Shown: positions 1 through 8,551 of the stretch, piece after piece
Layout of the letters: each line of letters begins with the position of its first letter
Numbering within the stretch: the first letter of the stretch is position 1
Origin: CAIXZV01 sp963697365
Lineage (GTDB): Bacteria > Chloroflexota > Limnocylindria > Limnocylindrales > CSP1-4
Assembly (NCBI GenBank): GCA_963697365.1
Contig: CAVONT010000017.1
Coordinates: forward strand, 372,001 to 436,000
Direction: 5' to 3'
Length of the DNA stretch: 64,000 nt
Notes under the pieces: model-generated
Database searches by the model: none
What the model saw: the letters and a program-made list of their open reading frames with translations, nothing else
Told to the model about the DNA's origin: nothing
Made by a program: the position numbers and the translations under genes

Positions 1-882
1 TCGGTGATGTACAGGTCCGATGACTGTTGGGCCCTGTACCCGTTGAGGGCAGCCATCGCGTTGCCGAGTGCGACGAACGTCCGGTGGTCGAGCCTGGTCA
101 TGTCGGCCGGCACGTCGCGGCGCGTGTAGCCGTACGGCCACAGGATCAGCTCGCCGTTCGTGTGCAGCGTCACGTGGGTGCGGATCTGCTGCACCCCGCC
201 GACGACCCGGCTGTTGACGAAGTTGCGCAGGGCGCGGGTCTCGGGCGCCGAGAACGGGCGCGGACCGCGGTACGTGTTGCGGGCCTTGTCGCCCGACGAG
301 CCTCCGCAGCACGCCCATCGGTAGCCGTAGTTCCGGTTGAGGTCCGTGAACAGGGGCGCCCCGGTGGCCGTCCGCTGGCGGTTCTTGCGCCATGCGCGGA
401 ACGGGTCGCCGGTCAGGTCGTAGCGCAGCCCGTCGGGGTTGAGCGCGAAGACGATGAACGTCTCGCGCCGGTCCACCAGCCGGGTGATCGTCTCGTCGGT
501 GCCGTAGCCCGTCGTGAGCCAGCCGCAGCAGCGCCAGGGCCTGCTCGGTGGTCATGTGCTCGCGGCCATGGTGGAGGGCGTCCACCAGGACCTCCGGCTC
601 GTCCTCGTCGTCGGCCACGTTGTCGCTGACCTTGGCCATCCAGATGTCGCGACCCTGGTAGCTCCTGCCGATGGAGAAGACGCTCACGATGTCCGGGTAG
701 TCCACGGCCGCCTGCTTGATCTCGCCGACGAGCTCGGGCCAGTTGTGGTACCCCGACATGGAGGACGGGAAGTCCGGCTCCGCGGCGGCCACGGGTGCGG
801 GACCCGCCGCGGTCGCGACCAGCGTGGCGAGGAGGAGGCCGGCGAGCGCGGCGGTCGATCGGGCGCGGGATGGGAGACGCAT
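1..882 (-). CDS. M14 zinc carboxypeptidase (carboxypeptidase T-like), partial and frameshifted
   Basis: Secreted metallocarboxypeptidase that would trim C-terminal residues from peptides. Translation from ATG 882 gives a signal peptide (Arg-rich start, Leu/Ala-rich core, ending near PVAAAEP) followed by the M14 fold. Visible motifs are HHGREH (zinc His and Glu), DLNRNYGYRW, and LHTNGELILWPYGYT carrying the third zinc His; residues resemble Thermoactinomyces carboxypeptidase T closely. The frame changes at about 513-525: HHGREH lies in the first frame and everything after ALALLRL in the next, so either the gene is broken or one base is wrong. The C-terminus, including the catalytic Glu, lies beyond the window edge. 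It diverges from the MerR gene. Confidence 0.85.
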   Translation of the reverse strand, partial: MRLPSRARSTAALAGLLLATLVATAAGPAPVAAAEPDFPSSMSGYHNWPELVGEIKQAAVDYPDIVSVFSIGRSYQGRDIWMAKVSDNVADDEDEPEVLVDALHHGREHMTTEQALALLRLAHDGLRHRRDDHPAGGPARDVHRLRAQPRRAALRPDRRPVPRMAQEPPADGHRGAPVHGPQPELRLPMGVLRRLVGRQGPQHVPRSAPVLGARDPRPAQLRQQPGRRRGAADPHPRDAAHERRADPVAVRLHAPRRAGRHDQARPPDVRRTRQRDGCPQRVQGPTVIGPVHHR

Positions 883-986
883 GCGCTCAGGGTGACAGAT
901 GCGGGCCGGGGAGGGGAGGGGGTCGATGGTCCGGCTCGAGGTCGTGCGGCGACGTGCGCACATGCGCAGTGCCGCCATCTTCGGTC

Positions 987-1015
987 TTGACAGCGGCACG
1001 TAGTAGTGTCATGAT
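987..1015 (+). promoter_or_regulatory. Sigma70-type promoter of the merR gene
   Basis: TTGACA at 987-992, a 17-base spacer and CATGAT at 1010-1015. The start codon at 1022 lies only six bases after the -10, so the transcript would begin at or next to the ATG and be leaderless. No Shine-Dalgarno sequence is present. Confidence 0.6.
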
Positions 1016-1021
1016 ACAGCC

Positions 1022-1675
1022 ATGCACACTGACTACAGCCTCGCCGACCTCGCCCGGCTGGCGGACGTCACCCCCAGGACGATCCGCTACTACGTGGCGC
1101 AGGGCCTGCTGCCGTCTCCGGACGCGGCAGGGCCGGCAACGCGGTACTCGGAAGGGCACCTGGCCCGGCTCCGGCTGATCCGCCGGATGCAGCGGGACCA
1201 CCTGCCGCTCGCGGAGATCCGGGAACGGCTCGAGCAGATGGGTGACGCGGAGGTGGTGAAGACGCTCGCGGCGATGGGCAGCCAGCCGCCGTCGCAGTGG
1301 ACGACAGGCACGCCGGACGAAGCCGTGGGGTATGTCCGCAACCTGATGGAGCAAGCCCGCATCGAGCCCAACGTCCACCCGGCAGGTGAACCGGCCGTCC
1401 GTCGCCTCGCCGAGCCGATGGCCCCGGCGGCGCCCAGGATGGCGCTCAGCAGGAGCATCCAGGCGGACAGGCCGTCGGCCCCGCTCCGCGAGGTGGCCCG
1501 GCCGGCAACCGGTGAGACCGCTCCGCACACGAGGCCGTCACGGTCCACCTGGGAGCACCTCGTCATCACGCCCGACATCGAGATCCACGTCCGACGGCCC
1601 CTCAGGCCGCTCGACAACAAGCGCGCCGACCACCTCGAGCGCTACGCCCGGGAGCTCTTCCAAGACGAGCCGTGA
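1022..1675 (+). CDS. MerR-family transcriptional regulator
   Basis: 217-residue DNA-binding regulator. The N-terminus (about residues 5-75) is a clear MerR winged helix: YSLADLARLADVTPRTIRYYVAQGLLPSP followed by an RYSEGHLARLRLIRRM helix and a REIRERLEQM-like segment. The remainder is a poorly conserved linker and a short C-terminal strand-rich tail (ITPDIEIHVRRPL), so the effector is unknown. The start is fixed by the promoter immediately upstream. The VWA-domain gene follows on the same strand after about 120 bases. MerR/VWA pairs recur in high-GC bacteria, so the VWA gene is the likeliest target; that link is inference. Confidence 0.85.
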   Translation: MHTDYSLADLARLADVTPRTIRYYVAQGLLPSPDAAGPATRYSEGHLARLRLIRRMQRDHLPLAEIRERLEQMGDAEVVKTLAAMGSQPPSQWTTGTPDEAVGYVRNLMEQARIEPNVHPAGEPAVRRLAEPMAPAAPRMALSRSIQADRPSAPLREVARPATGETAPHTRPSRSTWEHLVITPDIEIHVRRPLRPLDNKRADHLERYARELFQDEP

Positions 1676-1797
1676 CCCGCCGGCGGCACCGCCGGATCCA
1701 CCAAGTCACCTCGCGTGGCATCGCCGCCGCGCCAACTCCACACCCTGAGACCCGCTCCATCCGGGCCTCGAAGAAGCTTCGAGAAGGAGGCCCCTGC

Positions 1798-3196
1798 ATG
1801 ACCCTGCCCAACGAACCCCGCCCCGAGTCCATCCCGACTCCCGCCCGATCCCGTCTCCGGCCATGCGTCCACGCCGGATGCGGCGCCTGGAGCAACCCTG
1901 CGCGTGCGCACCGACCGTCGTCTCATCCGCGCGCAGGCCCGCAGCGTGCGCTACCTGCTCGTCGACGTCGTCGCGCCGACCGTCGCGCGTGACCCGTCGC
2001 GGCGACGCCCGCCCGTGAACCTCGCGTTCGTCCTCGACCGCTCGGGCTCGATGAGCGGCCACGCCAAGCTCACCCTCGCCAAGCAGGCCGTGCTCGAGTC
2101 GATCCACCGCCTGGAGGACGAGGACCGGTTCGCCGTCGTCGTGTACGACAGCGAGATCGACGTCGTCCTGCCCGGCAGCCACGCCGGTGAGGCCGCGCGG
2201 CGCACGGCCGCCGACCGGCTGCGGCACGTCGAGCCGCGCGGCAGCACGGCCCTTCACGGCGGCTGGGTCACCGGCTGCAACGAGGTCGCCGGCGGCCTCG
2301 GCGAGGGCGTGAACCGCGTCCTGCTCCTGACCGATGGCCTTGCCAACGTCGGGATCAGGGACGGTGAGGTGCTTGCCCGCCAGGCCTCGGAGCTCCGCGT
2401 CCGCGGCATCACGACCAGCACCTTCGGAGTCGGCCGCGACTTCGACGAGCAGCTGCTCCAGGGCATGGCCGACAGCGGCGGCGGCAACTTCTACTTCATC
2501 GGTGACGTGGCGCAGATGCGCGACCACATCACGAGCGAGGTGGGGGACACGCTCGAGGTCGTCGCTCGGGACGTCGTGCTCGAGCTCGACGTGCCGGCCG
2601 GCGCGAACGTCACGGCCCTGTCGGGCTTCCGCCTCGAGCAGGCAGGCTCGCGGGTCCGCGTCCACCTCGGCGACCTGGTCTCCGGCCAGGTCGTGCAGGT
2701 GGCCCTCGCGCTGCGGTTCGACGTCGGGTTCATCGACTCGGTGGTCGAAACGGTGATCCGGCTCGAGGACCGGGCGAACGTCCTCCGCGCCGCGGGCGAC
2801 GCCGCACCGGTGGTCGTTGGCTGGACCTATGCGGATCACGAGCGGAACGATGCGCAGCCGCGCGATGCCGAGGTCGACCGGTTCGTTGCCCGGATGACCG
2901 CCGAGCGGAGCCGGGTGGAGGCAGCCCGGCTCAACAAGCAGGGCCGCTATCGCGAGGCGCGGGAGCAGCTCGTCGAGGCGAGCGCCTGGATGGCGCCGCT
3001 CGCCGCCGACGACGCGGAGGTCCTGAGCCTGCGGGCGATGGTCGACGCGGACGCCGATGCCTTCTCGGCCCCGATGGACGCCCGGGAGCTCAAGCAGCGG
3101 CACTTCGCGGCCGTGTCCGCCAGTCGCGCCCGCAGCGCAGAAGGCAAGCCGGTTCGATCCGGCGACCAGCCGGAGCAAGGGAGCGGCGACGCCTGA
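1798..3196 (+). CDS. VWA-domain protein (frameshift near the N-terminus)
   Basis: von Willebrand factor type A domain protein. The MIDAS metal site DRSGSMS appears in NLAFVLDRSGSMSGHAK, followed by the typical FAVVVYDS, LLLTDGLAN and TFGVGRDFDEQLL strands. After the VWA fold comes a beta-sandwich-like region and a helical C-terminal part (about residues 320-400). There is no signal peptide, so it is probably cytoplasmic. The uninterrupted frame opens at 1904, but homologous-looking sequence (PDAAPGATLRVRTDRRLIRA) extends upstream. A strong AGAAGGAGG-type ribosome site sits before ATG 1798, one frame off. I take 1798 as the start with a one-base indel between about 1800 and 1865; GTG or ATG near 1898-1904 is the alternative. 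Confidence 0.75.
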
Positions 3197-3290
3197 CCCT
3201 GTCGCGGGGGGAGGTCGAGAGAGCAGCGGGAAGCGGACGCCTGTCGGCCACGTGCCGGCGGGCCTCCCCGCGCTTCCACTGCCTCTTCCG

Positions 3291-3411
3291 CATACGCCCA
3301 CCAGGCGCGCACTAACGCCGCGAATGCGGCTCCGCACCGCCATACGCCCACCGGGCGCGCACTAACGCCGCGGATGCGGCTCCTGACCGTCATGCGCCCA
3401 CCAGGTGGGAG
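3291..3411. repeat. 50-bp tandem repeat, 2.4 copies
   Basis: A unit starting CATACGCCCACC occupies 3291-3340 and 3341-3390 with few differences, and a third partial copy starts at 3391. It is non-coding sequence after the VWA gene. The unit begins with the CCCACC(A/C)GG core that recurs as a dispersed element downstream and again near 43.4 kb. Confidence 0.75.
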
Positions 3412-3560
3412 CAAGCACATCTCCTGGCCGGACGACATCCGCTAGTGCCCGCCTGGTGGGAGCAAGTGCGACAGGCGGGCCAGCCTGAGCGTGGCCGGAC
3501 GCAGCGGTCGCGGCCGAGGTGATCGTGAGCCGTCGTAGCGCCCACCAGGCGGGAGGATGA
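3391..3560. repeat. Dispersed palindromic element, copy 1 (partner near 43.4 kb)
   Basis: Several short inverted pieces around CCCACCAGGTGGGAGCAAG and CCCGCCTGGTGGGAGCAAG, plus the exact 18-mer at 3434-3451 (GACATCCGCTAGTGCCCG) that is found again at 43424-43441 in the same palindromic context. No open frame of its own; it looks like a REP/MITE-type intergenic repeat family. The rest of the 3197-3680 gap shows nothing else recognisable. Confidence 0.55.
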
Positions 3561-3680
3561 GAACCGCGGTGGCCACGGCGATCAGCGTGGTAGCCGGGCT
3601 CGCGGGCCCTGCGACGTCCCGGGCGGCACGTCCGGGGAAGCCCCTTGACGGGGCTCGCCCAGCGCGGCACACTACGTCAT

Positions 3681-3692
3681 GTAATCGATTGC
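3681..3692. promoter_or_regulatory. LacI-type operator upstream of iolB1
   Basis: GTAATCGATTGC, a near palindrome around ATCGAT with the central CG of LacI-family sites. It matches the sites at 4678, 9694, 9719, 9787, 24211 and 24863. It lies 79 bases before the iolB1 start. Confidence 0.65.
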
Positions 3693-3770
3693 CGGAACGT
3701 GAGCCACGGCGGGCACCGCATCACGCGGACCACGGCTCCTCCGGCGGGCGCCGCGGAGGAACTGCACACC

Positions 3771-4658
3771 ATGACCGCCCCCACCGCACCCGCGGACCCT
3801 CGCGCCCACTCCGACCGTCACGCGGCCGCGCGGCAGCTCCTCCGCCGCGCGGCCGCACCCGGTCCCAGCGGCCTGGTGCAGGGCTTCAGCCCTTCCGAGG
3901 CCGGCTGGGACTGGACGAGCTTCCACGTGTACGAGCTGCAGCCCGGGCAGACCGTGACCCGGGACGCCGACGACCAGGAGCGCCTCGTCCTCGTCCTCGA
4001 GGGCCACGCGACCGTCCGGGCAGGGGAGCACGACTTCGGGACGCTGGGCTCGCGTGACTCGGTCTTCGACGGCCCGCCGCCGCCCGTCGTCCTGCTGGAG
4101 CCCGGCCTCCCGCTCGAGGTCGTGGCCGGGACGCGCGTGCTGCTGGCCATCGGCGCGGCTCCCGGGGGCACCGTCCGCCGGACCGCGCTCGTCGCGCCCG
4201 AGGACGTCCACGTCGAGACCCGCGGCTCCGGCAACACCCAGCGCCGGATCCACCACCTGCTGCCGCCCGCGGCGGAGGCCGGCCGGCTCATCGCGTTCGA
4301 GGTCTTCACGCCCGGTGGCAACTGGTCCTCGTACCCGCCGCACAAGCACGACACCGAGAACCCGCCGGTCGAGGCGCGCCTGGAGGAGCTGTACTTCTAC
4401 CGCTTCGCCATGCCCCAGGGGTTCGGCTTCCAGCGCGTCTACACGCCCGATCGCAGCCTCGACGAGTCCATGGCCGTCGGCGACCGCGATGTCGTTGTCG
4501 TCAACGAGGGCTACCACCCGTTCGGCGCGCCGGCGGGCTACGACGCGTACTACCTCAACGTCATGGCCGGCCCCAACCGTGCGTGGTACTTCACGATCGA
4601 CCCGGACCACGCCTGGCTCATGAACTGGACACCGCCGCAGGTCAAGGCAGGCGAGTGA
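3771..4658 (+). CDS. iolB: 5-deoxy-glucuronate isomerase (IolB), copy 1
   Basis: Cytoplasmic bicupin isomerase converting 5-deoxy-D-glucuronate to 2-deoxy-5-keto-D-gluconate, the step after IolD. The 295-residue protein has the family's C-terminal cupin: TPGGNWSSYPPHKHD with the metal-binding HxH, then LEELYFYRF and the FQRVYTPDRSLDE strand, ending in the ligand-bearing YYLNVMAG segment. ATG 3771 is chosen because GGAGGA lies ten bases upstream; the frame is open further upstream but runs through the operator at 3681. A second iolB lies at 16575. The next gene is a transaldolase, where iolC or iolJ would commonly be found. Confidence 0.93.
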   Translation: MTAPTAPADPRAHSDRHAAARQLLRRAAAPGPSGLVQGFSPSEAGWDWTSFHVYELQPGQTVTRDADDQERLVLVLEGHATVRAGEHDFGTLGSRDSVFDGPPPPVVLLEPGLPLEVVAGTRVLLAIGAAPGGTVRRTALVAPEDVHVETRGSGNTQRRIHHLLPPAAEAGRLIAFEVFTPGGNWSSYPPHKHDTENPPVEARLEELYFYRFAMPQGFGFQRVYTPDRSLDESMAVGDRDVVVVNEGYHPFGAPAGYDAYYLNVMAGPNRAWYFTIDPDHAWLMNWTPPQVKAGE

Positions 4659-4677
4659 TCATCCAAGACGTGACATC

Positions 4678-4691
4678 GATAATCGATTATC
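4678..4691. promoter_or_regulatory. Perfect palindromic LacI-type operator between iolB1 and transaldolase
   Basis: GATAATCGATTATC is a perfect 14-bp palindrome, with a second ATCGAT half-overlapping at 4675-4680. It sits 43 bases before the transaldolase start, implying an internal regulated promoter. Confidence 0.65.
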
Positions 4692-4734
4692 CTGCTTGCA
4701 CGAACTGTCCGCTCCCGACCGGAGGCCCCGCCCG

Positions 4735-5835
4735 ATGACCACCGCTATCGCCACCGTCGACAGCCCGCTCACGCGGATGGTCGAGGCCACCCCGACCGAC
4801 TTCTGGAACGACTCCTGCGCCGTCGCCGAGCTCGCCTACGCGGTGGAGCGGGGCGGGACTGGCGCCACCTCGAACCCGGTCATCGTGGGCGAGGTGATGA
4901 AGAAGGAGAAGGACCACTGGACGCCGCGGGTCCGCGAGATGATCGCGGCCAACCCGACGTGGTCCGAGGTGGAGCTCACCTGGGCGCTGATCGAGGAGAT
5001 GGGTGTCCGCGGCGCCGGCATCCTGCAGCCCGTCTTCGACGCCAACGACGGGATGAAGGGCCGCCTCAGCCTCCAGACGAACCCGGCCAACTACCGCACG
5101 CCGGACCGGATGGTCGAGCAGGCCGTCCACTTCAGCACCCTCGCGCCGAACATCCAGGTCAAGTTCCCGTGCACCGCGGCGGGTCTGCAGGCTGTCGAGG
5201 ACGCCACCGCGCAGGGCGTGGTCGCCAACGTCACCGTCGTGTTCACCGTCGCCCAGTGCATCGCGGCGGCCGAGGCCGTCGAGCGGGGCCTCCGGCGCGC
5301 TGAAGCTGCCGGTATCGACACAAGCAAGCAGAGCCCGGTCTGCTCGCTGATGATCGGCCGGCTCGACGACTGGATGAAGGTCCTCGTCGAGAAGGACAAC
5401 GTCGCGCTCGATCCGGACGCCGCCAACTGGGCGGGGATCGCCGCGTTCAAGCGGGCCTACGGCATCTTCCAGGAGCGCGGCTACCGGACCCGGCTGCTGG
5501 CGGCTGCCTACCGGCACCGCCTCCACTGGACCGAGCTGGTCGGCGGCGACGTCGTGCTCACGATCCCGCACGCCTGGCAGGTCCGCTTCAACGGCTCCGG
5601 CATCGGGCCCGAGGCCCGGATCGACAGGCCCGTCGACCAGCACCTGGTCGACGACCTGGCGGCGCGCATCCCGGACTTCGTGCGGGCCTATGAGCCGAAT
5701 GGACTCCGGCCCGACGAGTTCGCAGGCTATGGAGCCGCCGTTCGGACCCTGCGCGGCTTCGTCCAGTCGTATCACGATCTGCAGGGCGTCGTCCGCGACA
5801 TCATGATGCCCAACCCGGACGTCAAGTCCGCTTGA
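4735..5835 (+). CDS. Transaldolase-family protein, copy 1
   Basis: 366-residue TIM-barrel class I aldolase of the transaldolase superfamily. The Schiff-base lysine is visible as K143 in NIQVKFPCTAAG, and the GGTGATSNPVIV segment near the N-terminus and the NWAGIAAFKRAYGIF and ERGYRTRLLAAAYRH segments are characteristic of the larger transaldolases. ATG 4735 is chosen because GGAGG (4721-4725) precedes it. The gene lies exactly between iolB (makes 2-deoxy-5-keto-gluconate) and iolA (uses malonic semialdehyde). A transaldolase that transfers the dihydroxyacetone unit of that keto-acid to glyceraldehyde 3-phosphate would release malonic semialdehyde, so it may replace IolC plus IolJ. The family is clear; the substrate is inference. 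A paralogue is at 17423. Confidence 0.88.
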   Translation: MTTAIATVDSPLTRMVEATPTDFWNDSCAVAELAYAVERGGTGATSNPVIVGEVMKKEKDHWTPRVREMIAANPTWSEVELTWALIEEMGVRGAGILQPVFDANDGMKGRLSLQTNPANYRTPDRMVEQAVHFSTLAPNIQVKFPCTAAGLQAVEDATAQGVVANVTVVFTVAQCIAAAEAVERGLRRAEAAGIDTSKQSPVCSLMIGRLDDWMKVLVEKDNVALDPDAANWAGIAAFKRAYGIFQERGYRTRLLAAAYRHRLHWTELVGGDVVLTIPHAWQVRFNGSGIGPEARIDRPVDQHLVDDLAARIPDFVRAYEPNGLRPDEFAGYGAAVRTLRGFVQSYHDLQGVVRDIMMPNPDVKSA

Positions 5836-5913
5836 CGACCACGCGCACCATCTAGGCAACACACGACCCAGGCACCCAGCCCGAGCCCGGTCAACAGGAG
5901 GATCTCCGTACCC

Positions 5914-7443
5914 ATGGCCATCGAGTCCCAGAGCGAATCGGCCGTCCTGCCGGTCCTCTCCCACTGGATCAACGGCACGGCCGTCGAGGTCCTTCCCGAG
6001 AACACCGGCCCCATCTACAACCCGGCGACCGGCCAGATCTTCGCCCGCGTCCCGCGCGGCGGGCAGGCCGAGGTCGACGCCGCCGTCGAAGCCGCCGCTG
6101 CGGCGTTCCCGGCGTGGCGCGACATGCCGCTCATCGCGCGCAGCAACATCTTCTTCAACTTCCGGACGCTCATGTACGAGAACCGGGAGGAGCTGGCGCG
6201 ACTCATCACGCGCGACCACGGCAAGACGTTCCCGGATGCGCTCGCCGAGGTCCTTCGCGGCATCGAGACGATCGACTTCGCCTGCGGTCTCCCGGTCCAC
6301 CTGTCCGGCATGATGACGCCGAACGTCTCGACCAAGGTCGACACGTTCACGCTCCGCGGCCCGTTGGGCGTGGTGGCGGCGATCACGCCGTTCAACTTCC
6401 CGGTCATGGTCCCGACGTGGATCTACCCGATCGCGCTGGCCTGCGGCAACACCGTCGTGTTCAAGCCGTCCTCCCACACCCCCGGCGCAACGCAGCTCCA
6501 GGCCGAGCTCTGGACGCAGGCCGGCGGCCCCGACGGCACCCTCAACGTCGTCTACGGCGGCCGCGAGGCGGTCAAGGCGATCGTCGAGCACAAGGACATC
6601 AAGGCGATCCAGTTCGTCGGCTCCACCGCCGTCGGCCGGTACGTCTACGAGGAAGGCACCAAGCGCGGCAAGCGCGTCGGGTCCTACACCTCCGCGAAGA
6701 ACGCCATGCTCGTCCTGCCGGACGCGGACCTCGACCTGGTGGCCGATGCGGCGGTCGCGGCGGGCTTCGGCTCGGCCGGCGAGCGCTGCATGGCCCAGAC
6801 GCTCATGATCGCCGTCGGCGACACGGGCGAGCGCCTCAAGCCCAAGATCATGGAGCGGATCGCCGGCCTCAAGATCGGCAACGGGATGACGCCCGGCACC
6901 GACATGGGCCCGATCTACTCCACCGAGCACCGCGAGTCGATCATCAAGTGGATCGACATCGGCGAGGCCGAGGGTGCCGAGCTGCTGGTGGACGGGCGCG
7001 AGTTCAAGAGCGAGGAGAACCCGGACGGCTTCTTCCTCGGCGTGTCGCTCTTCGACCACGTCACACCGGACATGAAGATCTACCAGGAGGAGATCTTCGG
7101 CCCGGTCTTCGGCATCAGCTACGCGGAGACCTTCGACGAGGGCCTCCAGATGATCAACGACCACAAGTACGCCAACGGCACCGCGATCTTCACGACCGAC
7201 GGTGGCGCGGCGCGGCGCTTCAAGCTCGAGGTCGAGGTCCCGATGATCGGCGTGAACGTGCCGATCCCGGTGCCCGCCGGCTTCATGAGCTTCTCGGGTT
7301 CGAAGGAGTCCGCGATCGGCGACCTGGCCATGCGCGGTGAGGACGGCATCCGCTTCTTCACCCAGCAGAAGATGGTCACCGAGCGCTGGCCGGAGCCGGG
7401 CAAGCAGGGCCCGCTCTCGCTGGTCTTCCCGGGCAACTCCTAG
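5914..7443 (+). CDS. iolA: Methylmalonate/malonate-semialdehyde dehydrogenase, CoA-acylating
   Basis: 509-residue aldehyde dehydrogenase that oxidises malonic (or methylmalonic) semialdehyde with NAD+ and CoA to acetyl-CoA (or propionyl-CoA), the last step of inositol breakdown. Signature regions are PFNFPVMVPTWIYPIALACGN, the NAD-site FVGSTAVGRYVYEEG, and the catalytic cysteine C292 in GSAGERCMAQTLM, which is the MMSDH version of the motif. An AGGAGG ribosome site at 5896-5901 fixes the ATG. Intact, with no frameshift. It follows transaldolase copy 1 and ends the first inositol transcription unit; a hairpin follows its stop. Confidence 0.95.
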   Translation: MAIESQSESAVLPVLSHWINGTAVEVLPENTGPIYNPATGQIFARVPRGGQAEVDAAVEAAAAAFPAWRDMPLIARSNIFFNFRTLMYENREELARLITRDHGKTFPDALAEVLRGIETIDFACGLPVHLSGMMTPNVSTKVDTFTLRGPLGVVAAITPFNFPVMVPTWIYPIALACGNTVVFKPSSHTPGATQLQAELWTQAGGPDGTLNVVYGGREAVKAIVEHKDIKAIQFVGSTAVGRYVYEEGTKRGKRVGSYTSAKNAMLVLPDADLDLVADAAVAAGFGSAGERCMAQTLMIAVGDTGERLKPKIMERIAGLKIGNGMTPGTDMGPIYSTEHRESIIKWIDIGEAEGAELLVDGREFKSEENPDGFFLGVSLFDHVTPDMKIYQEEIFGPVFGISYAETFDEGLQMINDHKYANGTAIFTTDGGAARRFKLEVEVPMIGVNVPIPVPAGFMSFSGSKESAIGDLAMRGEDGIRFFTQQKMVTERWPEPGKQGPLSLVFPGNS

Positions 7444-7467
7444 TCCTCTCGCACCGTGGGGGGCCGC

Positions 7468-7501
7468 GAACCGGCTCCAGCCTTCGGGCGGGGGCCGGTT
7501 C
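7468..7501 (+). terminator. Hairpin after iolA
   Basis: GAACCGGC (7468-7475) pairs with GCCGGTTC (7494-7501) over an 18-base loop containing CCTTCGGG. No long U-tract, so termination strength is uncertain. Confidence 0.5.
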
Positions 7502-8049
7502 TCCATTTCCAGCCTCCGGGTCTCCTGGCCTCCGGGTCTCCTGGCCTCCGCGCCAGGCCCCGTTCGGCGTGTGGCTCACCAGTGCGGGGGCCGCCGCGGG
7601 CCGGCGACGCGGCGTACCTTCCGTCGATGTGGAGTCCAGGCTCCCCGCGTGGCGCGACCGACGGTCCGCGGTCGCCGCGATCCGTCGTCGCGATCCGTCC
7701 CCGCGATCCGTCGTCGCCGTGCCCTCATCGCCGAGCTGGTCACCAACCCGGCTGGCGCCGCAGATGGCGGATCGCTCCAGGCCGGAGCGGGAGCCGCGCA
7801 TATCGGCCCGGCCGAACGATTCTGAGAGCCTGAGTCGAACTGATCGGTGGCGCCGATCGACGACGTCTGGAGTGGCCTGGTGGGCCGGCGAGGGGGCCCG
7901 TCCGGGATCGGCCAGGTCGCGTTGATCGGCCGTAGCGATCAGGTGACGAGGCCGCCCCGCAATTGATCGGTGCCACCGATCGGAGGGTCGCGGGGCCACC
8001 GGTCGGGGGCGCTGCGGGGTCGCGGGAAGGTACCCGGAGGCGGGGGCGG
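7502..8049. other. Non-coding gap with short repeats
   Basis: No convincing gene. It contains a doubled TCTCCTGGCCTCCGGG-type unit (about 7515-7550), three direct copies of CGATCCGTC(G/C)(T/C)CG near 7677-7716, and two related hairpins, GATCGGTGGCGCCGATC near 7842 and GATCGGTGCCACCGATC near 7965. Short overlapping open frames here are Arg/Pro-rich shadows. Confidence 0.5.
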
Positions 8050-8055
8050 TACGAT
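8050..8055 (+). promoter_or_regulatory. -10 element of the ykvA-like gene
   Basis: TACGAT ends seven bases before ATG 8063, the same -10/ATG spacing as at the merR and gntR genes, predicting a leaderless transcript. No ribosome-binding site is present. Confidence 0.45.
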
Positions 8056-8062
8056 CGGCGTC

Positions 8063-8479
8063 ATGGACACGCTCGCGGGGACCGTTGGGGCCGGCGTCGT
8101 CGCGATCGTGCTCGGGCTGCTCGCGGCGTGGGCGCTGCTCGTCCTCGTCCTGTGGCTCGTGCGCCCGCGCGACGTCTCGCTCGCCGCCCTGGTCCGGGTC
8201 GTGCCGGACATCGCACGGCTCGTCCGCGACCTGCTCGCCGATCGTGCCACGCCTGCGCCCGTGAAGGCCGCGCTCGTCCTCCTCCTCGTGTGGCTGCTCT
8301 CGCCGGTGGACCTGATCCCGGAGTTCATCCCGGTGCTCGGGCCGCTCGACGATGTCGTCGTGGCCGTGCTCGTGCTCCGGTACGTGCGGCGACGGATGGG
8401 CGGCGAGCGACTACGGGCCCGATGGCGCGGAACCGAGGATGGATTCGCGCTGCTCGAGGGGGTGCTGGGCGGCGCCTGA
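8063..8479 (+). CDS. YkvA/DUF1232 membrane protein
   Basis: 138-residue small membrane protein of unknown function. One strong N-terminal membrane helix (VVAIVLGLLAAWALLVLVLWLV) is followed by the DUF1232 core, a hydrophobic hairpin with the diagnostic SPVDLIPEFIPVLGPLDDVVV. The DxIPD-like acidic residues of the family are present. The start is set at 8063 because a -10 element lies just upstream; the longer frame from 7970 has only low-complexity Arg/Gly sequence. It is convergent with the lacI gene and has no obvious link to inositol metabolism. Confidence 0.8.
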   Translation: MDTLAGTVGAGVVAIVLGLLAAWALLVLVLWLVRPRDVSLAALVRVVPDIARLVRDLLADRATPAPVKAALVLLLVWLLSPVDLIPEFIPVLGPLDDVVVAVLVLRYVRRRMGGERLRARWRGTEDGFALLEGVLGGA

Positions 8480-8551
8480 GCGACGCCGGCGCGCCGGCGG
8501 CGCCCGCGCGGCCCTCACCGCGCGGCCCCGACGCCTGAACCCCGGCCCTGA

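Noticed and set aside
27..990. Forward-strand open frames opposite the carboxypeptidase
   Set aside because: They are Arg/Val-rich shadows of the M14 gene, whose HHGREH and DLNRNYGY motifs are on the reverse strand.
4687..7506. A 939-residue reverse-strand open frame
   Set aside because: Its sequence is the Asp/Arg/His/Val-rich pattern typical of the antisense frame of high-GC genes; transaldolase and iolA on the forward strand explain the region.
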